From Vibrio splendidus (lineage in GTDB: Bacteria > Pseudomonadota > Gammaproteobacteria > Enterobacterales > Vibrionaceae), in contig NZ_CP031055.1 in assembly GCF_003345295.1 (NCBI RefSeq), positions 1,674,001-1,738,000 of the forward strand: DNA of 64,000 bases, read 5' to 3'. Of this stretch, positions 8,422-16,429 are shown in pieces (the first letter of the stretch is position 1; each line of letters opens with the position of its first letter). Position numbers and translations under genes: made by a program. The notes beneath the pieces were generated by a model, which ran no database searches, was not told the DNA's origin, and saw only the letters and a list, made by a program, of their open reading frames with translations.

Positions 8422-8739
8422 TTATAGAGAGTAATCAAACACGATGATGTCGTCTAACAGCGGACGAAATACATCTTTCAGCGCATCATGCTCTGGATGT
8501 GGAAGATAGTTCTGACGCCCCTTTTCATCCGTAAACGTCATTAAAACTGAATGGGTATAACCTTGGTTCTTATTCTCTGGGCTATCATTTAACCCCCACT
8601 CTACTGAAGTTACCCCGTCAACCTTGTTTGGCATCGCTTCAAACAGCATCTTTAGTTTTTGAACCTCTGAAGCCTCTGCGTTTTCTTTAAACTTAATCAG
8701 TAGAATATGACGAATCATTCCCGTTTCTTTTTGAGTCAT
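8422..8739 (-). CDS. Dabb (stress-responsive A/B barrel) domain protein
   Basis: 105 residues. From residue 8, MIRHILLIKFK..EVQKLKMLFEAMP..GVTSVEWGLNDSPENKNQGYTHSVLMTF is a full Dabb dimeric ferredoxin-like barrel, ending in the usual HP.H..L...F.P.LDDI.VFDY block. These small cytoplasmic proteins are poorly characterised, and roles range from stress response to polyketide cyclisation. The start chosen is the ATG after AAGGACTAGGA. An internal ATG seven codons later (8716-8718) is the family's usual N-terminus and is a realistic alternative. It is monocistronic. Confidence 0.85.
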   Translation of the reverse strand: MTQKETGMIRHILLIKFKENAEASEVQKLKMLFEAMPNKVDGVTSVEWGLNDSPENKNQGYTHSVLMTFTDEKGRQNYLPHPEHDALKDVFRPLLDDIIVFDYSL

Positions 8740-8804
8740 TCCTAGTCCTTTTCGAATCGTTCGCTTACTGGCTTGTAATGCTTAACCAACACCTAATAGC
8801 GAAC

Positions 8805-8845
8805 TAGAGTTAGAGTTAGAGTTAGAGTTAGAGTTAGAGTTAGAG
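8805..8845. repeat. Hexanucleotide tandem repeat (TAGAGT)n
   Basis: Almost seven perfect copies of TAGAGT lie in the upstream region of the Dabb gene. It is a simple-sequence tract prone to slippage. Confidence 0.95.
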
Positions 8846-8923
8846 AACAAAATGCCACACGTTACACAACATGCCAAGGCTAGATCACTAGGTTTTATAA
8901 AACACTCCAAATCCCAAAACAAA

Positions 8924-8951
8924 AAATGCTGCACCCGAGGGCGCAGCATTT
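8924..8951 (-). terminator. Terminator of the small exported protein gene
   Basis: The stem AAATGCTGC / GCAGCATTT has a run of As on the plus strand, which gives the U-run for minus-strand transcription. It lies 30 bases past the stop at 8981. Confidence 0.85.
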
Positions 8952-8980
8952 CTTATGACAATGATAGTAAGGTTAATACA

Positions 8981-9220
8981 TTAATCTCGGCGGCCATTCA
9001 ACTGGATCGCTTGGTCTTGATCAACGTTCTTTTGGAATTTTATTCCACCATTAGCCGCTTCATTTCTTCCTTCAAGAGTAGGGTTAGACTCTACACGCTC
9101 TGCGTTTACCTGATTACCCTCGCTTCTTGTCATATCGATGGTTCCTGTATAAGTTCCATCAGCAGCAAAAGCAGTATTCATTGAGATAGCCATCAAGCCT
9201 AGTGCGATTAACTTTTTCAT
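8981..9220 (-). CDS. Small exported protein, unknown function
   Basis: 79 residues with a clear signal peptide (MKKLIALGLMAISMNTAFA, cleavage after residue 19), leaving about 60 residues that are polar and rich in Asn, Gln and Glu with no cysteine. The ribosome site is GAGGTGATGT and a strong terminator follows. I do not recognise the family. A longer frame on the opposite strand at 8852-9184 overlaps it but crosses the terminator and lacks protein character. Confidence 0.8.
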   Translation of the reverse strand: MKKLIALGLMAISMNTAFAADGTYTGTIDMTRSEGNQVNAERVESNPTLEGRNEAANGGIKFQKNVDQDQAIQLNGRRD

Positions 9221-9492
9221 ACATCACCTCTTATGATTTTTTAATATTATATTTGTTTGGTTGTTGAGTTTCTTTGTTGAAATAACTTTAACAACCGAAT
9301 ATCAGCTTTTCGAGGAAAACCAATATTTACTAAATGGAAACTCGTTGATAAATCAAAGAAATAGTTCACATCTTGACGTTGTGCTGTCTTAAAAGCTGGC
9401 AGTGATGATTATGATATTAGAGTCAGATGGTCTTTAGGCTTTCACTGCGCCAAAGATTAGCATCGTTATCATCTAAGCAATTCGGAGTGCTT

Positions 9493-10377
9493 GTGGACAT
9501 CAATCTCGATATTCAGAATATCTTGGTCATCAAACGTATGTATGAGCTTCGTAATGTTGGCTTAGTTGCAGAATCGCTAGGAAAAACCCCAGGGGCGATC
9601 AGTAAGAACCTTTCGAAATTAAGAGTACAACTGGACGACCCACTGTTCATTCAAACCAAGCATGGGTTCGAACCAACGACATTTATTGAAAACAATATTG
9701 ATAATTTTGAGCAGATACTAAGCAGTGTCGAGGCGATAAAGCATCAAGAGTTCTGCCCTGTATCTTATCAGGGAGATGTAAAAATCTACGCCAATACACT
9801 TTTTTGGGAGCGCTTTGGTTCTAAGCTTTACCTCACTCTGAGTAAAGGAGCCCCGCATGTTCGCTTCTCACTGGAGAGATGGAGCACTAATGTAAAAAAC
9901 AGAATCATCGAGGGTGAAGACGCAATAGCCGTTCACTACTTTGATGAAAGCCTGCCGCAGTCCATTTCACAGAAAGAGATTGGAAAAGGAAAAGTCGTAT
10001 TCTTTGTGAGAGAAGATCATAAAGCACAAAGCTTTAAATCGCTCGTCAACTATCCAATCATCTTATTTAAAACCCCGGGCTGGAATGACAATAAATACCC
10101 TATTCTCGATCGCCTTCGAAATATCGGATTTCATGTCGATCCAAAAGTGGAAGCCGATCACCCCGCAATGATCCACGATATTGTGCTGAAATCCGATTAT
10201 TTTGGAATCACCCTAGATGGCAGTGTGCCAGAAGGGTGTCGCAGCATTGATTTACCAGAAAAGCTCACGATTGATGTGAGTTACGTGATGAGTTGCCGTC
10301 GTTCTCAGAAAGATGCTCCATTGAATCAGTGGTTATTCCAAATGTTGAAGTCGACCCTGAAAAACAAACAAGCGTAG
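9493..10377 (+). CDS. LysR-family transcriptional regulator
   Basis: 294 residues from the GTG start. The N-terminal winged helix-turn-helix is VDINLDIQNILVIKRMYELRNV followed by LVAESLGKTPGAISKNLSKLRVQLDDPLF (about 1-65), then a divergent LysR substrate-binding domain. The GTG at 9493, preceded by GGAG, puts the domain at the N-terminus as in nearly all LysR proteins. An upstream ATG at 9427 would add 22 residues. It is convergent with tnaA and shares a bidirectional terminator with it, so a role in tnaA control is possible but not shown. The effector is unknown. The second domain is less conserved than usual. Confidence 0.85.
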   Translation: MDINLDIQNILVIKRMYELRNVGLVAESLGKTPGAISKNLSKLRVQLDDPLFIQTKHGFEPTTFIENNIDNFEQILSSVEAIKHQEFCPVSYQGDVKIYANTLFWERFGSKLYLTLSKGAPHVRFSLERWSTNVKNRIIEGEDAIAVHYFDESLPQSISQKEIGKGKVVFFVREDHKAQSFKSLVNYPIILFKTPGWNDNKYPILDRLRNIGFHVDPKVEADHPAMIHDIVLKSDYFGITLDGSVPEGCRSIDLPEKLTIDVSYVMSCRRSQKDAPLNQWLFQMLKSTLKNKQA

Positions 10378-10438
10378 CCTCAATCAATCCGCTCATGCTC
10401 AACCGCCCACGATTTCACTTCCAGACTTCCGCAAAAGA

Positions 10439-10460
10439 AAAGGCTCCCGGGGGAGCCTTT
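10439..10460. terminator. Bidirectional terminator between the LysR gene and tnaA
   Basis: Arms AAAGGCTCCC and GGGAGCCTTT form a perfect stem between the two convergent stops. Confidence 0.85.
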
Positions 10461-10498
10461 GATTATGTTTCTAGTGACTATTCGCTTATGTTTTTATT

Positions 10499-11971
10499 TT
10501 AAAATGCTTCTTCGAGCGTTTGTTCATTCTTTTTTTCTGTATGTTTTTCAACGGTTTCTACCTCTTTCAAGCGCGCTGTAAAGTGTCTTAACACAGGCGG
10601 TTCATAGGTAAAGTCGAGCCCTTTTACTTTCCCTGCATTCTCTTTTACTTTCTCGAATGCTTCGATGATGAAGTCCATGTGGGTTTGTGTGTACGTCGCT
10701 CTTGGAATAGTAAGACGCAATAGCTCCGCAGGGCATGGGTGCTGTTCACCTGTCGCTGGGTCGCGGCCTTGCAGCAATGAACCAATCTCAACCGCTCTAA
10801 TACCTGCCACTTTGTACAGTTCGCACGCCAAAGCATGTGCGGGGAACTGACTAGCAGGAATGTGTGGAAGCAGTTTACCCGCATCGACAAATGCGGCATG
10901 ACCGCCTGCTTGCTGACACACGATACCCATTGCTTCTAATCCATCAACGAGATATTGAACCTGGCCAATGCGGTACTCCAACCAATCTTGACGCATACCG
11001 TCGTATAGACCCACGGCTAAACGCTCCATCGCGCCACCTTCTAAGCCACCATAGGTTGGGAAGCCCTCTTGAACTACACACAGTGTTCGACACTCTGTGT
11101 ACACATCCATGAAAGAATCGTCTTTGAAGCACAACAAGCCACCCATTTGCACCATCGCATCTTTCTTAGCAGACATAGCTAAGCCATCCGCGTATTTGTA
11201 AGACTTACGCGTGATTTGCTCGATTGTCCAATCTTGATAACCCGCTTCGCGCTGTTGAATGAAGAAGGCATTTTCAGCGTAGCGTGCAGAATCCATAATC
11301 ACTGGAATATCGTACTTCTGAGCCACGTCATACACAGCTTTCAAGTTCGCGATTGATACTGGCTGTCCACCAGCCGAGTTACAGGTAATGGTACTCACGA
11401 TGTAAGGAACGTTGGCAGCGCCCGCTTCTAAGATCGCTTCTTCCAGTTTCACAACGTCGAAGTTGCCTTTAAAGTCGGCATTCACTGAAGTATCGAACGC
11501 TTCTTTGGTGTAGACGTTTTTCGCTACACAACAGTTCACTTGAGTGTGACCTTGTGTTGTATCGAAGAAATAGTTAGACAGGGCGACCATTTTGCTGCGA
11601 TCGAGTCCTTTCTCCATTTCACGCTTCTTGATAAGAACAGGAATGTAGATCTGCTCGGCTCCACGCCCTTGGTGTGTTGGAATCGTCAGTTGGTAACCAA
11701 AAATATCTTTCACTGCATTCGCCAACGCATAGTAACTTCGGCTACCACTGTAAGCTTCATCACCCATTAGCATCGCAGCTTGCATGCGTTGGGTGATAGA
11801 ACCTGTACCACTGTCGGTCAGTAAGTCGATAAACACATCATCACTATCCAGTAAGAATGGGTTCATGCCCGCGTCAACAATGGCTTGCTCACGATATGCA
11901 GAGGTTGTTCTTTTTACTGGTTCTACAACGCGAATACGAAACGGTTCTGGTAGATGCTTGAAGTTTTCCAT
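10499..11971 (-). CDS. tnaA: Tryptophanase
   Basis: 490 residues. It is a PLP-dependent enzyme of aspartate-aminotransferase fold that splits L-tryptophan to indole, pyruvate and ammonia in the cytoplasm. The PLP lysine is Lys270 in SAKKDAMVQMGG, the same number as in E. coli TnaA. The substrate-site segments TIPTHQGRGAEQI and DSARYAENAFF are intact. The start is the ATG at 11969-11971 after AAAGGT. A TTG six codons upstream is rejected. The C-terminus carries about 20 extra charged residues compared with E. coli. A 318-base leader with a TnaC-like peptide frame and a boxA-like sequence precedes it, suggesting tryptophan-responsive attenuation. No tnaB permease follows in this window. Confidence 0.96.
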   Translation of the reverse strand: MENFKHLPEPFRIRVVEPVKRTTSAYREQAIVDAGMNPFLLDSDDVFIDLLTDSGTGSITQRMQAAMLMGDEAYSGSRSYYALANAVKDIFGYQLTIPTHQGRGAEQIYIPVLIKKREMEKGLDRSKMVALSNYFFDTTQGHTQVNCCVAKNVYTKEAFDTSVNADFKGNFDVVKLEEAILEAGAANVPYIVSTITCNSAGGQPVSIANLKAVYDVAQKYDIPVIMDSARYAENAFFIQQREAGYQDWTIEQITRKSYKYADGLAMSAKKDAMVQMGGLLCFKDDSFMDVYTECRTLCVVQEGFPTYGGLEGGAMERLAVGLYDGMRQDWLEYRIGQVQYLVDGLEAMGIVCQQAGGHAAFVDAGKLLPHIPASQFPAHALACELYKVAGIRAVEIGSLLQGRDPATGEQHPCPAELLRLTIPRATYTQTHMDFIIEAFEKVKENAGKVKGLDFTYEPPVLRHFTARLKEVETVEKHTEKKNEQTLEEAF

Positions 11972-12251
11972 AATAGTACCTTTCAACAAATTCAGCCTAA
12001 ACGGGAAAAGCCAAATTCATTATTTTTAAATGTCACGAGTCATCACCATTAATTTAATTTAACGCACGATCACTCTCGTAATAATTACGATGAAAAATTA
12101 ACAGCTAGAAATAATTTATTTAATCAATAACGTATTGATTAGGATCCAATTAATAATAACGAATAGATAAGAACTTCATGCACAACAACACAAATAGCGG
12201 CCGCATGGGTTACGAAGCTTCTTAAAGACAAAATTAACAGGATTGGCAAAG

Positions 12252-12259
12252 CTCAAGGG
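12252..12259 (-). promoter_or_regulatory. boxA-like element in the tnaA leader
   Basis: The minus strand reads GCCCTTGA followed by GCTTTGCC, close to the CGCCCTTGATTTGCCC of the E. coli tnaC boxA/rut region. It lies about 30 bases past the candidate leader peptide. Confidence 0.45.
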
Positions 12260-12288
12260 CTCTGCTGGCGCGTGACGCCTAGAGGGTA

Positions 12289-12381
12289 CTACTCTGAAGA
12301 AAGGTGAAACGAGAGCTGGTGATCTAAAGTATACCAAGCTAACAAGGTTAGCCATGTGGTTGATTGCCATTTCAGATACAT
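12289..12381 (-). CDS. tnaC: Candidate TnaC-like leader peptide
   Basis: A 30-codon frame about 320 bases upstream of tnaA on the same strand, ending WYTLDHQLSFHLSSE. Known TnaC peptides carry W-F-N-I-D with Pro twelve residues after the Trp. Here W-Y-T-L-D occupies the Trp and Asp positions, but Ser replaces the critical Pro, and three residues follow it (S-S-E before TAG). The in-frame sequence after the stop reaches a CCT-TGA pair at the boxA-like element. This is either a divergent working leader or a decayed one. The ribosome site is weak (a GGGA 14 bases upstream). Confidence 0.45.
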   Translation of the reverse strand: MYLKWQSTTWLTLLAWYTLDHQLSFHLSSE

Positions 12382-12745
12382 GTTCACAATATATCCCTAC
12401 GTTGAAATCAAGGTGATCCGAAATTTAAATATAGTGTAATTGTTTTATAAATACAGCGAAAGAAAGTATAAATGTGATCAATATTTAGAATGGCAATTAA
12501 ATACCATAGCGTGTCATATAAACTGTGAATCCCATCAGTTTATATACTATTAAACTAGTTCGTTGAGTTACTTAATAATATCGAATCTCTTTTAAACTCA
12601 ATACTTATCTAATAAGGGGCGAAGATGGTTGTTTTCTAAAAAGCTCTCATCTAATAAAGCCAAGCACTAAAACTCGCCGACCTAGAATAGCTAAGTTCTG
12701 ATGAGCCTCAAGCCCCCCACCAGAACCGTATTCGCAGTGAATGAC
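12382..12745. other. Promoter-side gap upstream of the tna leader
   Basis: AT-rich and without a gene. It contains TGTGATCAATATTTAG at 12474-12489, a poor half-match to a CRP site. The right part, next to the GTPase stop, has no terminator I can recognise. Confidence 0.4.
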
Positions 12746-14410
12746 TTACTTCTTCTTAACCACTTGTTTAATCGCCATTTCAGCCAACTTCGGTGTCGCA
12801 GCTTTCAGTGCACTTGGTGCGACCTTCTTACCGGCCTTCACTACTTTGTTCAGTTGACCTTTAACCGACGTTCCCCGTTTCATTGCCTCCAAACGTTGGC
12901 GGTTTCTTTGCACATTATTAGCATCAGCTATGCCTTCGATTAGCATCTGCTTGAGTGCTTCTAAGCCAAAAATCGTCTTTTCTGGCGCAATAGCGAGCGG
13001 CAACACGATATCAGACTGCAGCAATATATGGTTGTATTCGAGTGCTTGAGCAATGATCTTTGCTTTGGCCGATGTTGGGTTCTCTAAATCATACGGAGGT
13101 TGCCACTCATCGACAGGCTTTAACCTATCTACTTGATTGACAACCGAGACAACTATCGGCTTCTTGCGTGAGATGTTTTTAGGATCGTCATAAAAAGCAT
13201 CAAACTTGCCCTTCAATTGCTTATCCAGTTCACGAGCCGATTGATTGGCTTTAAGAACCCAAAGTACAACATCGGCTTGGGTCATCTCTTTAAGCATCAG
13301 AGCTTCGGTTTTGGCATTGCCATCCAGCCCTTGAAGATCAACCACTCGAACATCATTGTCATCGACAAACGCGTTGTATACGGTTGAAGTGTCGGTTGAT
13401 GGCAATACATCCACCTCGGCAACGAGCTCCTGCTTGAGCGCATTAATCAGTGACGATTTACCTGAGCTTGTTTGCCCCACCAGCACAATTCTTACTGGCT
13501 CTAATTCTGGTGCAAAGCGTTGTTCATCTATTTCAGAAACATCAGACGCTCTTAATGCTTCATCTTCAATGCTGAATCGACCGCTATAGAGATCAATCGC
13601 TACCGCGGCCACCTCATCGAGTAAGGCTTGTTTCGCGGCGTATTGCATGTCATCCACCACGCCTTTGGTCATAGATGATGTCGCTTGCTCTCGACCTAAA
13701 TCAGAAACAACTTTTAGCGGGTTCAAATACAGATTCTTAAGGTGATTGCCCCAGATAGCGGCTTTAACGATCTTCTGCCCTAGCTCACCGTACTTGTCAT
13801 AGGCTTCGTAGCCCGCTTTGATATAGGAAACCTTAAGATACTCAATTCCCGGTATATGTTCCCGTACCACTAACTTGTATCGTCGGCTCACTTCTTCAAA
13901 CAGCTTCAGCCCTTCAGGGATTGAAAAATCGAGTGATTTCTTATCAAACTTTTTGGCGACGAACTCAAGTACCTCTATACCGGTTTGGTCGAGATTACCC
14001 CACTCGATGTCGACCATTAATTGTTGTCGTACATGGTGTTTCGAGTCGTTCCAGATTGATAGCTCTGCTTGAGACCATTCATCGGACGCTTTGACCAACG
14101 CATCATTGATGTCTGAATTCTTGGGCGATGCTCCGGCTTCAGGTTGAACATCACTTTCATCATGTGAAGAAGAGTCGCTATAAGTTGATTTACGCGAAGA
14201 GCGGCTAGAAATGAATAAAGGAATCGTGAACACCAAGGTACTCACCGCAATGGCAATCGACATTTCCAATAGGTAGCCATATTTGATCGCCAAGAAAAGA
14301 CCAAAGGCCATCATGATGATGCTAGGGAAGATGGCCGAAATCAGAGCAATGCCCCAACGTCCACTAGACAGAACCGCCAATAATCGAAATAGGTTTCTAA
14401 TTTTCTTCAT
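12746..14410 (-). CDS. Membrane-associated dynamin/Era-like GTPase
   Basis: 554 residues. Two hydrophobic helices near the N-terminus (about 20-42 and 48-68) anchor it in the membrane. A Ser/Asp-rich linker and a helical region of about 200 residues follow. The GTPase domain begins at about 305: G1 is GQTSSGKS (312-319), G3 is DLQG (358-361) and G4 is NQVD (425-428). The C-terminus is basic (ends KQVVKKK). It belongs to the broad YfjP/YeeP-type family of GTPases, whose role is unclear. It overlaps the upstream GTPase gene by 14 bases, so the two are translated together and probably act as a pair. Functional assignment beyond GTPase is not possible. Confidence 0.82.
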   Translation of the reverse strand: MKKIRNLFRLLAVLSSGRWGIALISAIFPSIIMMAFGLFLAIKYGYLLEMSIAIAVSTLVFTIPLFISSRSSRKSTYSDSSSHDESDVQPEAGASPKNSDINDALVKASDEWSQAELSIWNDSKHHVRQQLMVDIEWGNLDQTGIEVLEFVAKKFDKKSLDFSIPEGLKLFEEVSRRYKLVVREHIPGIEYLKVSYIKAGYEAYDKYGELGQKIVKAAIWGNHLKNLYLNPLKVVSDLGREQATSSMTKGVVDDMQYAAKQALLDEVAAVAIDLYSGRFSIEDEALRASDVSEIDEQRFAPELEPVRIVLVGQTSSGKSSLINALKQELVAEVDVLPSTDTSTVYNAFVDDNDVRVVDLQGLDGNAKTEALMLKEMTQADVVLWVLKANQSARELDKQLKGKFDAFYDDPKNISRKKPIVVSVVNQVDRLKPVDEWQPPYDLENPTSAKAKIIAQALEYNHILLQSDIVLPLAIAPEKTIFGLEALKQMLIEGIADANNVQRNRQRLEAMKRGTSVKGQLNKVVKAGKKVAPSALKAATPKLAEMAIKQVVKKK

Positions 14411-15509
14411 AGCCCGACGCCGCCTTACCTTTTTTCAGGGATTCTTTGTAAATCTTTTGCATCTCTTTCTCAGAGACTTCTTCGCCTTTGTTCTTATGAT
14501 AGAAGTAAAAACAAGCCGCGCGACCTAAACCATAGCTGGTACCGAAACTCATGGCGGCGGCTGCAACCGCTCCGACCGTTTGACCATAAACCGGAATCAA
14601 CTTTATCAGCTGTCGAGTGCCTAGCTTCATTCCGTATTGCAAAGCAAAGCTGCTTCCCAAAGTGCCTATCAACTCACTGAAGACTCTCTTGTTCCATTCG
14701 ACCCCATATTGGTTCGCCAAACTGTGGAGCATTTTCGCTTGAATCGCAGGTACAGACACTAAGCCAACACCCGGAATCAGGTCGCTCGCCGCTGCGCTTC
14801 CCGCGTACCAAAGCACTTCGTTTTCGACTTGGTCAAAGTTGGCTTCTTCTTGAGTGGAATGCTCTTTGTCTACCACCATCATTCCAATAACAGGAAGGAT
14901 GTTGGTCAGCTTTTCTAACAAAACGTCATAGTTGTAAACTGAGCCACTGTTATTACTCAAGTCATCCGTTTCGAAATCCACTGCTACTGACTCAAGCCCC
15001 TTACCCCAAGCCTTCTCTACTTGATTGATGTTGAACTGAATTTGTCTTGCGCGGTCTGTTTCATTGGAAGACAACACTGCAGTATGAACAAGCAACAAGT
15101 GTTTAATTTTCTTTTGCTTCTTAATCTGTTTCAGAGCTGTAAGTACGGCAGACTGTTCAGGCTCATCGGCTTTCATCACCACGACTAACGCATTACCCGC
15201 TTGGCCGATCTCTTCTAGATCCTCTTTAGGATCATAATCCGCCTCACCCAACCCTCTGGTATCGAGGAATCGCATTACCGGCTTAATTTGAGGAAACTCA
15301 TACGACATTGCCGTCATAGTGCATGGAGCAAAGCCATTCCCCACTTCAATAGAGGAATCACCCGTGACCGCTTGAATAAACGATGACTTGCCCGCTCCCG
15401 TTTTGCCCAACAGCCACAGCGTCGGCAGATGCTGACGTTGGTATTCCTGAGCCTGTGTGAGGTCTGGATTCTTACTCGGATTGATGAAATCTTTTATTTG
15501 ATCAAACAT
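14397..15509 (-). CDS. GTPase with C-terminal hydrophobic (DUF697/YcjF-like) region
   Basis: 370 residues. G1 is GKTGAGKSS (35-43), G3 is DTRGLG (83-88), and strands carrying VVVMKADEPEQ and HLLLVHTAV follow. The G4 position is degenerate, since no N/TKxD is visible. Residues about 230-350 form hydrophobic, glycine-rich helices (SDLIPGVGLVSVPAIQAKM, IPVYGQTVGAVAAAAMSFG) like the DUF697 membrane-associating tail. It is the first gene of a two-gene GTPase operon, overlapping the next frame by 14 bases. Families of this type are linked to membrane or stress functions, and nothing in the context narrows it further. Confidence 0.82.
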   Translation of the reverse strand: MFDQIKDFINPSKNPDLTQAQEYQRQHLPTLWLLGKTGAGKSSFIQAVTGDSSIEVGNGFAPCTMTAMSYEFPQIKPVMRFLDTRGLGEADYDPKEDLEEIGQAGNALVVVMKADEPEQSAVLTALKQIKKQKKIKHLLLVHTAVLSSNETDRARQIQFNINQVEKAWGKGLESVAVDFETDDLSNNSGSVYNYDVLLEKLTNILPVIGMMVVDKEHSTQEEANFDQVENEVLWYAGSAAASDLIPGVGLVSVPAIQAKMLHSLANQYGVEWNKRVFSELIGTLGSSFALQYGMKLGTRQLIKLIPVYGQTVGAVAAAAMSFGTSYGLGRAACFYFYHKNKGEEVSEKEMQKIYKESLKKGKAASGYEEN

Positions 15510-15745
15510 GGTTGGCTAACGCTCACTTAATCTTGAAATTCGGGGTGGTGACAACGCAATACTAGCTTATATAATCACAAATCCTATTAGACTTATGTTT
15601 GTTCAGTCGCACAGGTTTACAATACCTAAACACTTGTTTTTATGTGCACACTTATTTTGTCTACACGCTTTTTTATACGTGCGTGTATCACTATATTGAT
15701 TCACGCATCGAATGAACAACAAACACAGAGAAGTAAAAGGTAAGT

Positions 15746-16270
15746 ATGGAACAAATCTATTTGGCGGGCGGTTGCTTATGGGGTGTACAAGAATTTATCA
15801 AATACGTTCCGGGTGTCATCAGCACAGAAGCAGGCCGTGCGAATGGAAACTCCGCACAGACAAAAATCGATGCCGTAAAAAGTAATACAACGGAAAACGG
15901 TACATCAAATAATAGTGGCTATGATGGCTACGCGGAGTGTGTCCAGATAGAGTTTGACCCAAGCATCACTTCAGTAACCATTCTGATGGGACATCTGTTT
16001 GAGATCATCGACCCATACAGCGTCAATAAACAGGGCGTCGATGTGGGTGAGAAATATCGCACTGGTGTTTACAGCACTAATGCCCTGCACTTAACTGAAG
16101 CTGAGCGCTATATTACCTCTCGTGATGATGCAGACCGAATCGCTCTCGAGATCCTGCCATTGACCAGTTATGCCGCCAGTGATGATATCCACCAGCATCA
16201 CCTTAGCCAGTTCCCTGAAGACCACCACTTGTGCAATATTCCTTGGGATCTGCTGCATAAGTATAAATAA
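15746..16270 (+). CDS. msrA: Peptide methionine sulfoxide reductase MsrA-like protein
   Basis: 174 residues. GGCLWGVQEFIKYVPGV at residues 8-24 is the MsrA active-site motif with the catalytic Cys10. The usual Phe of GCFWG is Leu here. GYDGYAECVQIEFDP matches the segment normally read GHAEVVxVxFDP, and IIDPYSVNKQGVDVGEKYRTGVY is the DPTS.nrQG.D.G.QYRS block. The length is close to the family's, but resolving cysteines at the C-terminus are not obvious. The likely role is reduction of methionine S-sulfoxide, with thioredoxin as reductant. The ATG follows AAAAGGTAAGT. It stands alone between the divergent GTPase operon and a terminator. Confidence 0.85.
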   Translation: MEQIYLAGGCLWGVQEFIKYVPGVISTEAGRANGNSAQTKIDAVKSNTTENGTSNNSGYDGYAECVQIEFDPSITSVTILMGHLFEIIDPYSVNKQGVDVGEKYRTGVYSTNALHLTEAERYITSRDDADRIALEILPLTSYAASDDIHQHHLSQFPEDHHLCNIPWDLLHKYK

Positions 16271-16275
16271 CAGTA

Positions 16276-16312
16276 GTCACGACGTAAGATTGAGATGGTC
16301 ACGACGTAAGAT
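16276..16312. repeat. 15-bp direct repeat downstream of msrA
   Basis: GTCACGACGTAAGAT occurs twice with a 22-bp period, just before the msrA terminator. Confidence 0.9.
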
Positions 16313-16316
16313 CGAT

Positions 16317-16350
16317 AAAGCCTCAACAGGCATTACCCGTTGAGGCTTTT
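16317..16350 (+). terminator. Terminator of msrA
   Basis: AAAGCCTCAAC / GTTGAGGCTTTT stem with a T-run. Confidence 0.88.
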
Positions 16351-16429
16351 TAAGTTTTAATGACCCAGACAGCTATCGTAAATTTGTTTGATAGCTCAAA
16401 CCATTAAGCGTTTAGCATTTAGCAATAAG

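Noticed and set aside
8852..9184. 110-codon plus-strand frame
   Set aside because: Antisense to the signal-peptide gene at 8981-9220 and crosses its terminator.
12176..12370. 64-codon minus-strand frame in the tnaA leader
   Set aside because: No ribosome site and no TnaC features. The 30-codon frame in another phase fits better.
12474..12489. CRP site upstream of the tna leader
   Set aside because: TGTGATCAATATTTAG matches only one half of the CRP consensus, so it was not listed as a feature.
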